Below are positions 1 through 5,115 of a DNA stretch of 5,115 bases, piece by piece (positions within the stretch are counted from its first letter, which is position 1; each line of letters opens with the position of its first letter). The DNA comes from G020354085 sp964482055. Its GTDB lineage: Bacteria > Pseudomonadota > Gammaproteobacteria > Acidiferrobacterales > Sulfurifustaceae. The stretch spans positions 1 to 5,115 of the forward strand of contig CAYZVX010000118.1 of the NCBI GenBank assembly GCA_964482055.1, written 5' to 3'. The position numbers were made by a program, and so were the translations under genes. The notes below the pieces were generated by a model, which worked only from the letters and a program-made list of their open reading frames with translations, did not search any database and was not told where the DNA came from.

Positions 1-682
1 CCACCGGCGGCTGGTTGATGTTGATCGTCACCGTCACCGTGTTTGAGGCGATCGCGCCGACCTTGGCCCGGTAGGTGAAGCTGTCAGAGATTGCGCCGTC
101 GTTGTTGTGCGTGTAACTGAACGACCCATCGGGGTTGAGCGTGAACGAGCCCTGACGCGATGGCCCGGTCATCAACTCTGCCGTCAGTCCGCTGGCCGGG
201 TTGTCGTTGGCCAGTACATTGCCGCTCACCGTTCCGCCCGGCGCGTTCATTGAAAATGTGTCGGCGACCGCCTCTGGCGGCGTGATATTGATTGTCACTG
301 TCGCAACGCCGGAAACGGCCGTACCATTGCGTGCGCGGTAGGTGAAGCTGTCGGTGGTCGCGGCCGCCGTGCTGCGCAGCGTGTAGGTGAAAGAGCCGTT
401 GGCGTTGAGGGTGAACGTGCCGGAATGATTGGTCGGCGGGTCCACGATCTCGGCGGTCAAGGCTGAACCAGTATCATTGGCCAGAACGCCGGGGCTGGTC
501 ACGGTGATCGTTGTCTGTCCAATCGCGCTGGTATAGCTGTCCGCGACGGCTACGGGCGATTGACCTCCGCTCCCACCGCCGCCACTGCAACCGGTTATAA
601 CGCTGACCATCAATGCCGGCGCGGCTGCGAGGCGAAGTGAATTGAAGGTGCGGCCAGACATGCTGCGGCAGTAGCGGTTCAT
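1..682 (-). CDS. Lipoprotein with tandem cadherin-like/bacterial Ig-like domains (C-terminus outside the window)
   Basis: An N-terminal lipoprotein signal is visible: a hydrophobic stretch ends in the lipobox V-I-T-G-C with the acylated Cys at residue 32, followed by a Gly/Ser-rich linker (33-42). Two Ig-like beta-sandwich repeats follow, at about 44-135 and 137-226. Each carries the family pattern VLAND, then LTAE, then G(T/S)FTLNxxGSF(T/S)Y, then DSFTYRA. The two DSFTYRA motifs are exactly 89 residues apart, and a third unit seems to begin at the window edge. Such domains (cadherin-like, VCBS, Big_9 class) build extended surface or adhesive proteins. Residue +2 after the Cys is Ser, which by the usual Lol rule favours the outer membrane. 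Start choice is uncertain. In-frame ATGs lie at 712, 682 and 661; none has a strong Shine-Dalgarno, and a stop closes the frame just above 712. Starts at 682 or 661 give a signal peptide of normal length. The gene continues beyond position 1, so total length and any C-terminal domain are unknown. It lies downstream of a terminator and is probably transcribed on its own. Confidence 0.88.
   Translation of the reverse strand, partial: MNRYCRSMSGRTFNSLRLAAAPALMVSVITGCSGGGGSGGQSPVAVADSYTSAIGQTTITVTSPGVLANDTGSALTAEIVDPPTNHSGTFTLNANGSFTYTLRSTAAATTDSFTYRARNGTAVSGVATVTINITPPEAVADTFSMNAPGGTVSGNVLANDNPASGLTAELMTGPSRQGSFTLNPDGSFSYTHNNDGAISDSFTYRAKVGAIASNTVTVTININQPPV
69..352 (-). repeat. Tandem domain repeat, 267-bp period
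   Basis: An identical 17-base stretch occurs at 69-85 and again at 336-352, an offset of 267 bases or 89 codons. It encodes the conserved DSFTYR motif near the end of each Ig-like domain. The rest of the two units is clearly related at protein level but diverged in DNA, so this is an old domain duplication rather than a recent one. Confidence 0.8.
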
Positions 683-746
683 CGATGCATGGTCCGTCGT
701 GGACAGGTCCATTCTGGCAAGATTCTTTTAGTCTCACAACAAGAAA

Positions 747-774
747 GGGCCCGGCGCCTTCCAGCACCGGGCCC
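747..774 (-). terminator. Rho-independent terminator after the lectin-fold-like gene
   Basis: The arms at 747-754 and 767-774 form a perfect 8-bp G/C stem. It extends by two more pairs (756-757 with 764-765) past one mismatch and has a 6-base loop. Read on the minus strand, the stem is followed by TTTCTTGTTG, a broken U-tract. It begins 28 bases beyond the stop codon at 803-805, so it should end transcription of that gene and separate it from the lipoprotein gene starting near 682. On the plus strand the 3' side has only a GTTT, so activity in that direction would be weaker. Confidence 0.82.
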
Positions 775-802
775 GTTTCAGACTTCTTACAGCCTCACGT
801 CC

Positions 803-1480
803 CTACCGCGCGCAGCGGTAGTAGATATTGGCGAACGTGGCGGTAGAAAGCTGGTTGTTGAAGAACGCGATTCCACCCCCGAGGTCAGCCGTGGTGCCCA
901 TGTAGCCGACGTACATCTGGAAATTCTCACCGGGTGTGTTGTTCTGGTTGACGGCGTCGACCCACTCGAGCTTATCGTCTTCAGCATCGAGCGCGCCCTG
1001 CTGTTTCGCGGCTACCCATTCGCCCGGGGTCAGGAGCCGCTTACCGGCGGTACGGCACGCGGTCACGGCGTTTAGCCACGAGGTGTTTGCAGGGCCACGT
1101 GTATTGTCCACGCATGTCGGGCCGACACGCGTCATGCCCGTACCGCACGAGCCGGTGGCGACGTTCTGCTTTAGACTGTTGACGTCTGTCTCGAGCCCGC
1201 TGATCTTGTCGACCTGGGTCTTCAGGGTGCCGGCTTGCGTGTTGTTGATGATGCCCTGGATCTTGTCGACTTCGGTCTTGAGCGCGCTGCCCTCGGTGTT
1301 TGCCATGATAGCGTTCACCTTATTCTGGACCGCGGTAAAGTTCGCGTTCATCTGGCTCGAGCTGATGGTGGTGTTAGGAGAGAAGGTGTTGGGCACCTCA
1401 AGATCAGCAGCCCAGCTGGGAGTGCCGAAAGTGATGAGCGCCGCAGCGCTGATGATCGTCGAAAGCTTGTTCATACGCAT
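803..1480 (-). CDS. Secreted protein with coiled-coil-like stalk and FGE/C-type-lectin-fold-like C-terminal domain
   Basis: The product is 225 aa. An ATG at 1480 is chosen because GGAG (1491-1488) sits 7 bases upstream; a second ATG at 1474 is less well spaced, and a longer in-frame ATG at 1558 would overrun the signal peptide. Residues 1-24 form a Sec signal peptide with likely cleavage after Ser-Trp-Ala. Residues 28-60 match a pattern common at the N-terminus of exported proteobacterial proteins (VPNTF, then MNANF). Residues 64-107 are heptad-like, with a 19-residue internal repeat: ALKTEVDKI at 66-74 and TLKTQVDKI at 85-93. The C-terminal domain (about 112-225) shows MTRVGPTCVD, an AVTAC helix, GKRLLTPGEWVAA and a terminal YRCAR. 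These are landmarks of the formylglycine-generating-enzyme/C-type-lectin fold. Four Cys (112, 123, 142, 223) could form two disulfides. The RGGSW segment and catalytic cysteine pair of true FGE enzymes are not visible, so I infer a binding or structural role rather than catalysis. It lies 65 bases downstream of the small lipoprotein gene and is probably co-transcribed with it. The fold assignment is by motif only. Confidence 0.85.
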   Translation of the reverse strand: MRMNKLSTIISAAALITFGTPSWAADLEVPNTFSPNTTISSSQMNANFTAVQNKVNAIMANTEGSALKTEVDKIQGIINNTQAGTLKTQVDKISGLETDVNSLKQNVATGSCGTGMTRVGPTCVDNTRGPANTSWLNAVTACRTAGKRLLTPGEWVAAKQQGALDAEDDKLEWVDAVNQNNTPGENFQMYVGYMGTTADLGGGIAFFNNQLSTATFANIYYRCAR

Positions 1481-1487
1481 TGGTATA

Positions 1488-1491
1488 CTCC
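1488..1491 (-). promoter_or_regulatory. Shine-Dalgarno GGAG that sets the start at 1480
   Basis: GGAG lies 7 bases before the ATG at 1480 on the minus strand. It supports the 225-aa form over the longer frame opening at 1558, whose N-terminal extension would bury the signal peptide. Confidence 0.7.
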
Positions 1492-1545
1492 GGGAAAACG
1501 TATCTGAGGATGATTTTGAAATCGGGAATTCGCCACGTCGTGAGG

Positions 1546-1722
1546 CTAGGTGCCCCACTGTGTGTTGGTGTCATCCCATTTCGATGTCGGCGAGTCCCAT
1601 TGACCCGCTGTTGGTGTAACCGTCGCATCGCCACCGCCACCGCCGCCGCCACCGCACGCGGTGAGCAGCGCAAAGAACGGCAGCAGCCACAAAAGCTTGC
1701 CGAGTCTGAAACGTCGCTTCAT
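1546..1722 (-). CDS. Small lipoprotein (58 aa) with Trp-heptad C-terminus
   Basis: A complete short gene: ATG at 1722, TAG at 1548-1546. The start is supported by AAAGGGG, whose G-run (1733-1730) ends 7 bases upstream. Residues 1-22 form a classic lipoprotein signal: basic n-region MKRRFRLGK, hydrophobic core, lipobox L-T-A-C with the acylated Cys at 23. Eight glycines (24-31) follow as a flexible tether. The mature protein is only about 36 residues. Its tail contains Trp at 42, 49 and 56, exactly seven apart, in the pattern (Q/K)W(D/G): QWDSPTS, KWDDTNT, QWGT. Gly at +2 does not match the inner-membrane retention signal, so the outer membrane is likely. It is the first gene of the apparent two-gene unit with the stalked secreted protein. 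I do not recognise a named family. The repeated Trp motif could bind glycan, peptidoglycan or the partner protein, but that is inference. Confidence 0.8.
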   Translation of the reverse strand: MKRRFRLGKLLWLLPFFALLTACGGGGGGGGDATVTPTAGQWDSPTSKWDDTNTQWGT

Positions 1723-3078
1723 GTACTTGCCCCTTTACCCGAGTTGACAACGACTGTCCCTACCGCTTGCCGGATGCATCGCGCTTGCGCGCGGCACCGT
1801 GGCGAGCCATAAGCGAGAGCTCTTAGGAACCAGAGCATCTGAAAAACCGACAGACGCCGCCGGCCACCGAACTTCGCTGCAATTCCAATTTGCGGCGGCT
1901 AGCCTAGCGTACCCGTACTAGTGGCGCAATTCCCGATGGATTGACGGATCACGAATTCGCGCCAAAAAACCGCCGGGCGGCGCGTTCGACCGCGGGGCCG
2001 CAAGATACGCGCTGGGCTGGCATGACCCGTGCTCGGGCGCATCGAATGTGTTACAGGGGCCCGAAGGCGTGCCGGCCGTTTCAGGCAGAATCGAAGAGCC
2101 TCCTCTCGCTATCGCCGCGGATGCTGATGTCGCGATCGCGCGGTCTGCGTGATGCCGATCGCGCAATTGATGGTCGGCGTTGCGCGTGCATCGCCGCGAG
2201 GTCCTGACCAGACGTTAACGTCGTTTCCTGGTTCGTAGTGTTTTGGAGCAGCCGCGTGCGCGTTGGTGCGCGCCGTCTTGCCTTGGTGTCAGAATGCCAG
2301 ACGCGCGCGAGGTTGCAGTCACAACACTCCGCGCGGCAGAACGAAATGGCAAGCGGCGCTGTTGCCAACAGACGGCGCGAACGACGAGGGCGCGCGCGAC
2401 GCGCACGGGCATGGGGTTGACGAGGTGACCGGCTCTTCGTGCGCGGCAGCACAGCAAGCGAACAAACGAAATCCAGAAGTGCGCTGAGAGACATCCCTTC
2501 GCCCGCCCGAGCAGCAAGCTTGAGCGCTGTGCGCCGCAGCCGGGCACTGTCCATGGAACCAGCATTAGCCAGCACACGGCCAGGACGAGAAGAAGTGGCC
2601 GATGTTTCCGAAGGCCTGAGTCTCGTCGATGTTACAGCGGTGCTACGCTCCATTCTCGAAAGCCCTGCGTGTCGCTTGGTGCCGCGACGCTCGGGGTAGT
2701 CGCAAGCCGCGCACTGGCGCGGCGGCGCCAACGCGTGTCAGGCAGGCGTAACCGCTTCGCGAGCGGTCGAAAAATTGACGGCATTGGCAAGAAATATGCA
2801 TGGCCGCATCGATTGTCGTGTTGTATCCTACCGGCTGCCCGAGCGTGGCGGCGAAGAAAGGAAGATCCGGACCAGTGCCGATCGAGTCGCCGGACGTGCA
2901 AGAGATGTACTGAAGGTCAGCGCGATGTGCTGCGGTTTGCCCGTGACGAATGTCCTCTGGATTTCTTTGGAAGGAAAGTGTCGCTTCAATGCCCGGCGGC
3001 ACAGAAGGCCAGACCGGGAGACGGTGCGCCTGAGCTTTGTTGCTGCATTCGACCCACTGTCGGCAGAGCAACGAGACG
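1723..3078. other. Long interval (1.36 kb) without a defensible gene
   Basis: This stretch separates the leftward lipoprotein unit from the rightward acyltransferase. Open frames exist on both strands, but they overlap one another and give Arg/Ala/Ser-rich products with no recognisable domain, as expected by chance in GC-rich DNA. None combines a good ribosome site, codon bias and family-like sequence. I see no tRNA, no terminal inverted repeats of an insertion sequence and no repeat array. Promoters for both flanking divergent units should lie here, near 1730-1860 for the left unit and before 3079 for the right, but I cannot pick a convincing -35/-10 pair. Part of it may be decayed coding sequence; the best candidate is about 2785-2920 on the minus strand. 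Confidence 0.6.
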
Positions 3079-3753
3079 ATGAGCGGTAGGCTTCGCAAGG
3101 TTCTCGGCGCCCCCTTTAAACGCTTCGCCATCAGTCTCGCCGAGCGCGTCGAAGCGTGGCGGCGCGACGCGTTGCCCGAGTTCGCCACCGCACCGCGCAA
3201 CCTCACCATCGAATTGCCGCGCACCATTTGCCTTCCGCAACGGATCTACATCGGTGATGACGTGTGGCTCGGGCCCGGCTGCCTGCTCTGTCCGATTCCG
3301 CATTTTCCCTCGCTGCCGTTTTGGCCGCGCGATCGTGATGTCACATTCGTTCAGCGCTTCGACCCGAAGATCATCATCGGCAACCGTGTCGTCGCTACCG
3401 GACATCTGACGCTCGGTGCGCATCAGGAGATTCGCATTGGCGACGACGTCATGTTCGCCGACAACGTGCACCTGACCGACGCGTTTCATGGCTTCGAGAA
3501 TGCCGAGGAGCCGTACAAGTACCAGCCGATGTTCCGCATGGCACCGATCGTGATCGAGCGCGGCTGCTGGATCGGCCAGAACGTGGTGATCCTGCCGGGC
3601 GTGACCGTTGGCGAGCTGTCGATCGTGGGCGCGAACAGCGTGGTGGCGCGCGACATCCCGGCGCGGTCGATCGCGGTCGGCGCGCCGGCGCGCGTGATCA
3701 AGACCTGGGACGGGCAAGCGCGTCGCTGGATTCCGGTCGCCGCGACCGGCTGA
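3079..3753 (+). CDS. Hexapeptide-repeat (left-handed beta-helix) O-acetyltransferase
   Basis: The product is 224 aa, a usual length for the maltose/galactoside/serine O-acetyltransferase superfamily, which moves an acetyl group from acetyl-CoA to a sugar or similar acceptor in the cytoplasm. A helical, basic N-terminus (1-40) leads into hexapeptide coils: IYIGDDVWLGPG (57-68), IIIGNRV (98-104), IRIGDDVMFADNV (118-130) and CWIGQNVVILPGVTVGELSIVGANSVVARDIP (163-194, three short segments run together), closing with GAPARVIKTWD. LTDAFHGFE (132-140) aligns with the LTDHxHG segment of the WbbJ/WcaF type, making His137 the probable catalytic residue. An insert at about 72-97 interrupts the early coils. 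The ATG at 3079 is preferred because family-like sequence begins there; the ribosome site is weak (GAG within ACGAGACG), and a TTG at 3037 would add 14 poorly conserved residues. The next gene is another acyltransferase, pointing to modification of a surface polysaccharide. The acceptor cannot be read from sequence. Confidence 0.9.
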   Translation: MSGRLRKVLGAPFKRFAISLAERVEAWRRDALPEFATAPRNLTIELPRTICLPQRIYIGDDVWLGPGCLLCPIPHFPSLPFWPRDRDVTFVQRFDPKIIIGNRVVATGHLTLGAHQEIRIGDDVMFADNVHLTDAFHGFENAEEPYKYQPMFRMAPIVIERGCWIGQNVVILPGVTVGELSIVGANSVVARDIPARSIAVGAPARVIKTWDGQARRWIPVAATG

Positions 3754-3759
3754 GTCCGC

Positions 3760-3775
3760 CACTGCGCGCGCAGTG
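3760..3775. repeat. Perfect 16-bp palindrome after the acetyltransferase stop
   Basis: CACTGCGCGCGCAGTG equals its own reverse complement and begins 7 bases after the TGA at 3751-3753. With no loop bases of its own it would form a short hairpin only by opening central pairs, and no T-run follows on either strand. It may protect the mRNA 3' end, act as a weak or Rho-assisted stop, bind a dimeric protein, or be chance in GC-rich DNA. Confidence 0.5.
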
Positions 3776-3870
3776 ACGGGTGCGCGGTTCCCGTGATCCT
3801 GGTTCTCACCGGGAGGGCGGTAGCGTGCCTGCGTGGCGTGCTAGCTTGACCGCCGACCTCATAGTGCCCC

Positions 3871-4083
3871 ATGTCCATTTGCAGCAGTTCGAAGAGTTGC
3901 AGCAGTCGAGTTCGAAGAGCGTTGCTCGGGCTTGCAGCCGCGGTGCGGCGGTTGTTCGACGAGGCGCAGCGCGCGCATGCTGCGCAAAGCGATTGCCGGC
4001 GTCGGTGCGCAACCGCGGCGAGCGCCGCGTTGTGGTATCGCGCGGGCGGCCTTCGCGCGGCGCGCGAGATCGACGCGGTCTGA
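3871..4083 (+). CDS. Possible small hypothetical protein (uncertain)
   Basis: A 70-codon frame opens at ATG 3871 and ends at TGA 4081-4083. From about 3937 onward its codons favour G or C at the third position about as strongly as the neighbouring genes, and it reads VRRLFDEAQRAHAAQ through to LRAAREIDAV, helical in character. Its stop lies inside the TGAGG ribosome site of the next gene, an arrangement often linked to translational coupling. Against it, the first 20 codons fall in a tandem repeat and look unlike protein, there is no ribosome site before 3871, and I recognise no family. A later non-ATG start, for example TTG at 3922, is possible. It could equally be a chance frame or a gene remnant. 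Confidence 0.25.
   Translation: MSICSSSKSCSSRVRRALLGLAAAVRRLFDEAQRAHAAQSDCRRRCATAASAALWYRAGGLRAAREIDAV
3879..3919. repeat. Imperfect tandem repeat, two copies
   Basis: Copy one (3879-3896) is TTGCAGCAGTTCGAAGAG. Copy two (3897-3919) has the same TTGCAGCAGT start and TTCGAAGAG end with five extra bases (about CGAGT) in the middle. The copies are directly adjacent. The 5-base length difference breaks any shared reading frame, which suggests slippage or local duplication in a non-coding or relaxed region. Confidence 0.75.
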
Positions 4084-4085
4084 GG
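4081..4085 (+). promoter_or_regulatory. Shine-Dalgarno TGAGG of the GNAT-fold gene
   Basis: TGAGG ends 6 bases before the ATG at 4092 and is the best ribosome site on the plus strand here. It decides the start at 4092, since the frame itself stays open upstream to at least 3840 without a stop. Confidence 0.7.
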
Positions 4086-4091
4086 CAGCGC

Positions 4092-5115
4092 ATGAGCGAT
4101 GGCGTTCTGTACAACGCGTTGAAGGCGATCAAGCCGCTGCGCGCGGCCGTGCGCAGACTGCGGTCGCTGCGCGACCGGCATTTCCGCGACGTGTGGCGGC
4201 TCACCGGGGCGGAGCGACATAGCGGTGAGGCGTTACGGATCTTCTGCGCCGGTCAGCGCGAGGTGTGTCGGTATGTCGAGCAGCTCGTCTTCGTGCCGGG
4301 CAGCGCGCAGGTGCAGCATGGCCGGATGTGGTCAGGCCGTGTTCCCGCCATGCTGGCTCGAGAGCGCGCCCGCTACGGGCTCACATTCATTCAGGTGCAT
4401 GACGACGTGCCGCCCGAGGCGGCGCGCGACGGTGTGTTCGTGCTGCCTTCCTGGCTTGCCGGTGAGCTCGACGTCGCGCACGCGCTGGCATGCCAAAAAG
4501 GCAACGACAGCGTAAAAACCGACCTGCGCAACATCCGCAAGCAGGGTTTCACGAGCCGGTCCACGAGCGACCCCCGCGAGATCGAGCGGTTCTACCGCAC
4601 GATGTATCTGCCGTATGTCCGCCAAAGGCACGGGGAACGTGGTTTCGTCGCGACCCTCGCGGAGCTGGAACGCGAATCGGGTCGCGGCGTCGAGTTGCTG
4701 TTGATCGAGCAGGGCGGGCGTGAGGTCGCCGGGGTGATTCTGGGCGCGCACGATTCGCAGCGCCTCGATGCGCTGGAGCTTGGCGTGCTGGATGGCGACC
4801 GCGCTCTGATCAAGAAGGGGGTACTTGCGGCCATCTACTATTTCGCCCTGCAACTTGCCGCGCAGCGCGCATACAAGCGCCTGTATCTCGGAGGCGCGCG
4901 GCCCTTCCTGACCGATGGCGCCCTGCGCTACAAGAGCAAGTGGGGGCTGCGCATCACCGGCCGGCTGCCGTCGATGCCGGACCGCCTGCTGCTGCGGCCG
5001 CGGCTCGACGATGCGGCGGTCGCGGCGTTCCTGCAGCACAACCCCTTCGTCTACGAGCAGCCCGAAGGCGTGTTCCGCATCGCCCTGTTCGTCGATGGTG
5101 CGCAGCCCTCGGCGG
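4092..5115 (+). CDS. FemAB/CelD-type GNAT-fold acyltransferase (C-terminus outside the window)
   Basis: The frame is open from ATG 4092 to the window edge, giving 341 residues with no stop. The start is fixed by TGAGG 6 bases upstream. Residues 137-180 (SVKTDLRNIRKQGF, then a FYRTMYLPYVRQRHG segment) match the central region of FemAB/BioF2-like GNAT proteins. Residues 199-225 form the core strands (VELLLIEQGGREVAGVILG), and 240-286 contain the acyl-CoA-site helix region and the telling YLGGARPFLTDGALRYKSKWG. That segment closely follows the (G)xSRPFLxDGxLxYKxKWG pattern of proteins annotated in polysaccharide loci. These enzymes transfer acyl groups or amino acids to an amine or hydroxyl acceptor in the cytoplasm. 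About 130 N-terminal residues are less conserved and probably form the first half of a duplicated GNAT fold. Third codon positions are strongly G/C. Together with the hexapeptide acetyltransferase upstream, it suggests decoration of a surface glycan or lipid. The substrate is unknown, and the C-terminus is not seen. Confidence 0.85.
   Translation, partial: MSDGVLYNALKAIKPLRAAVRRLRSLRDRHFRDVWRLTGAERHSGEALRIFCAGQREVCRYVEQLVFVPGSAQVQHGRMWSGRVPAMLARERARYGLTFIQVHDDVPPEAARDGVFVLPSWLAGELDVAHALACQKGNDSVKTDLRNIRKQGFTSRSTSDPREIERFYRTMYLPYVRQRHGERGFVATLAELERESGRGVELLLIEQGGREVAGVILGAHDSQRLDALELGVLDGDRALIKKGVLAAIYYFALQLAAQRAYKRLYLGGARPFLTDGALRYKSKWGLRITGRLPSMPDRLLLRPRLDDAAVAAFLQHNPFVYEQPEGVFRIALFVDGAQPSA

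Larger units (their letters stand above)
3754..4091. other. Interval between the two acyltransferase genes
   Basis: This 338-base gap holds a 16-base perfect palindrome just after the stop codon (3760-3775), an imperfect tandem repeat (3879-3919), a possible small ORF ending at 4083, and the Shine-Dalgarno of the next gene (4081-4085). No canonical terminator with a T-run is present, so read-through from the upstream gene into the downstream one is plausible. No clear sigma-70 promoter is visible. Confidence 0.55.

Noticed and set aside
803..1480. Diversity-generating retroelement target
   Set aside because: The lectin-fold-like C-terminus invited the idea, but no template repeat, reverse transcriptase or adenine-biased variable region is seen in the window.
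936..1619. 227-codon plus-strand frame opposite the stalked secreted protein
   Set aside because: It is the antisense shadow of 803-1480, whose signal peptide, repeats, motifs, ribosome site and terminator all support the minus strand.
1744..1772. TTGACA on the plus strand as a promoter
   Set aside because: A perfect -35 hexamer is present at 1744-1749, but no -10-like element lies 16-18 bases downstream and no plus-strand gene follows.
2215..2577. Possible degraded transposase N-terminus on the minus strand
   Set aside because: A stretch near 2300-2430 vaguely recalls IS481-type helix-turn-helix starts, but no motif is clear, no DDE segment follows and no terminal inverted repeats are visible.
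2081..2731. 216-codon minus-strand frame in the long gap
   Set aside because: The product is dominated by Arg, Ala and Ser with no hydrophobic core, domain or ribosome site, and it overlaps other equally long frames. This is typical chance ORF behaviour in GC-rich DNA.
2775..3089. 104-codon plus-strand frame overlapping the acetyltransferase start
   Set aside because: It starts with TTG without a ribosome site, has only mild third-position bias and no recognisable family. The short overlap with the next gene is suggestive but not enough.
3486..4220. 244-codon minus-strand frame spanning the acetyltransferase end and the gap
   Set aside because: The product is low-complexity Arg/Ala/Thr-rich, runs antisense to a well-supported gene and shows no domain.
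4332..5039. 235-codon minus-strand frame
   Set aside because: It is the antisense shadow of the GNAT-fold acyltransferase, which has a ribosome site and family motifs on the plus strand.

Overview
The window is GC-rich, with strong G/C preference at third codon positions in its clearest genes and standard Gram-negative lipoprotein signals. This suggests a Pseudomonadota chromosome (gamma- or beta-proteobacterial type). I cannot name the genus from sequence alone. Nothing in it is a tRNA, rRNA, CRISPR array or intact mobile element.

The left third (1-1722) carries three genes on the minus strand, all for exported proteins. In transcription order they are: a 58-aa lipoprotein whose mature part ends in three tryptophans spaced exactly seven residues apart (1722-1546); a 225-aa secreted protein with a signal peptide, a repeated coiled-coil-like stalk and a C-terminal domain resembling the formylglycine-generating-enzyme/C-type-lectin fold (1480-803); and, after a clear intrinsic terminator (774-747), a second lipoprotein with tandem cadherin-like/bacterial Ig-like domains that runs off the left edge (682-1). 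The first two are probably co-transcribed. All three look like envelope or surface structural proteins.

The middle (1723-3078) is about 1.36 kb with no gene I can defend on either strand. It separates the leftward genes from a rightward group and may hold decayed sequence. One short minus-strand stretch (about 2785-2920) reads like protein but has no intact frame around it.

The right third carries plus-strand genes. They are a left-handed beta-helix (hexapeptide repeat) O-acetyltransferase (3079-3753), a 338-bp interval with a perfect palindrome, a short tandem repeat and a possible small ORF, and then a FemAB/CelD-type GNAT-fold acyltransferase starting at 4092 that is open to the window edge. 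Two acyltransferases of these classes side by side are typical of surface polysaccharide or lipid-modification loci. The overall theme is therefore cell-surface construction. The one combination I do not recognise as a described system is the tiny Trp-heptad lipoprotein paired with the stalked lectin-fold-like secreted protein.
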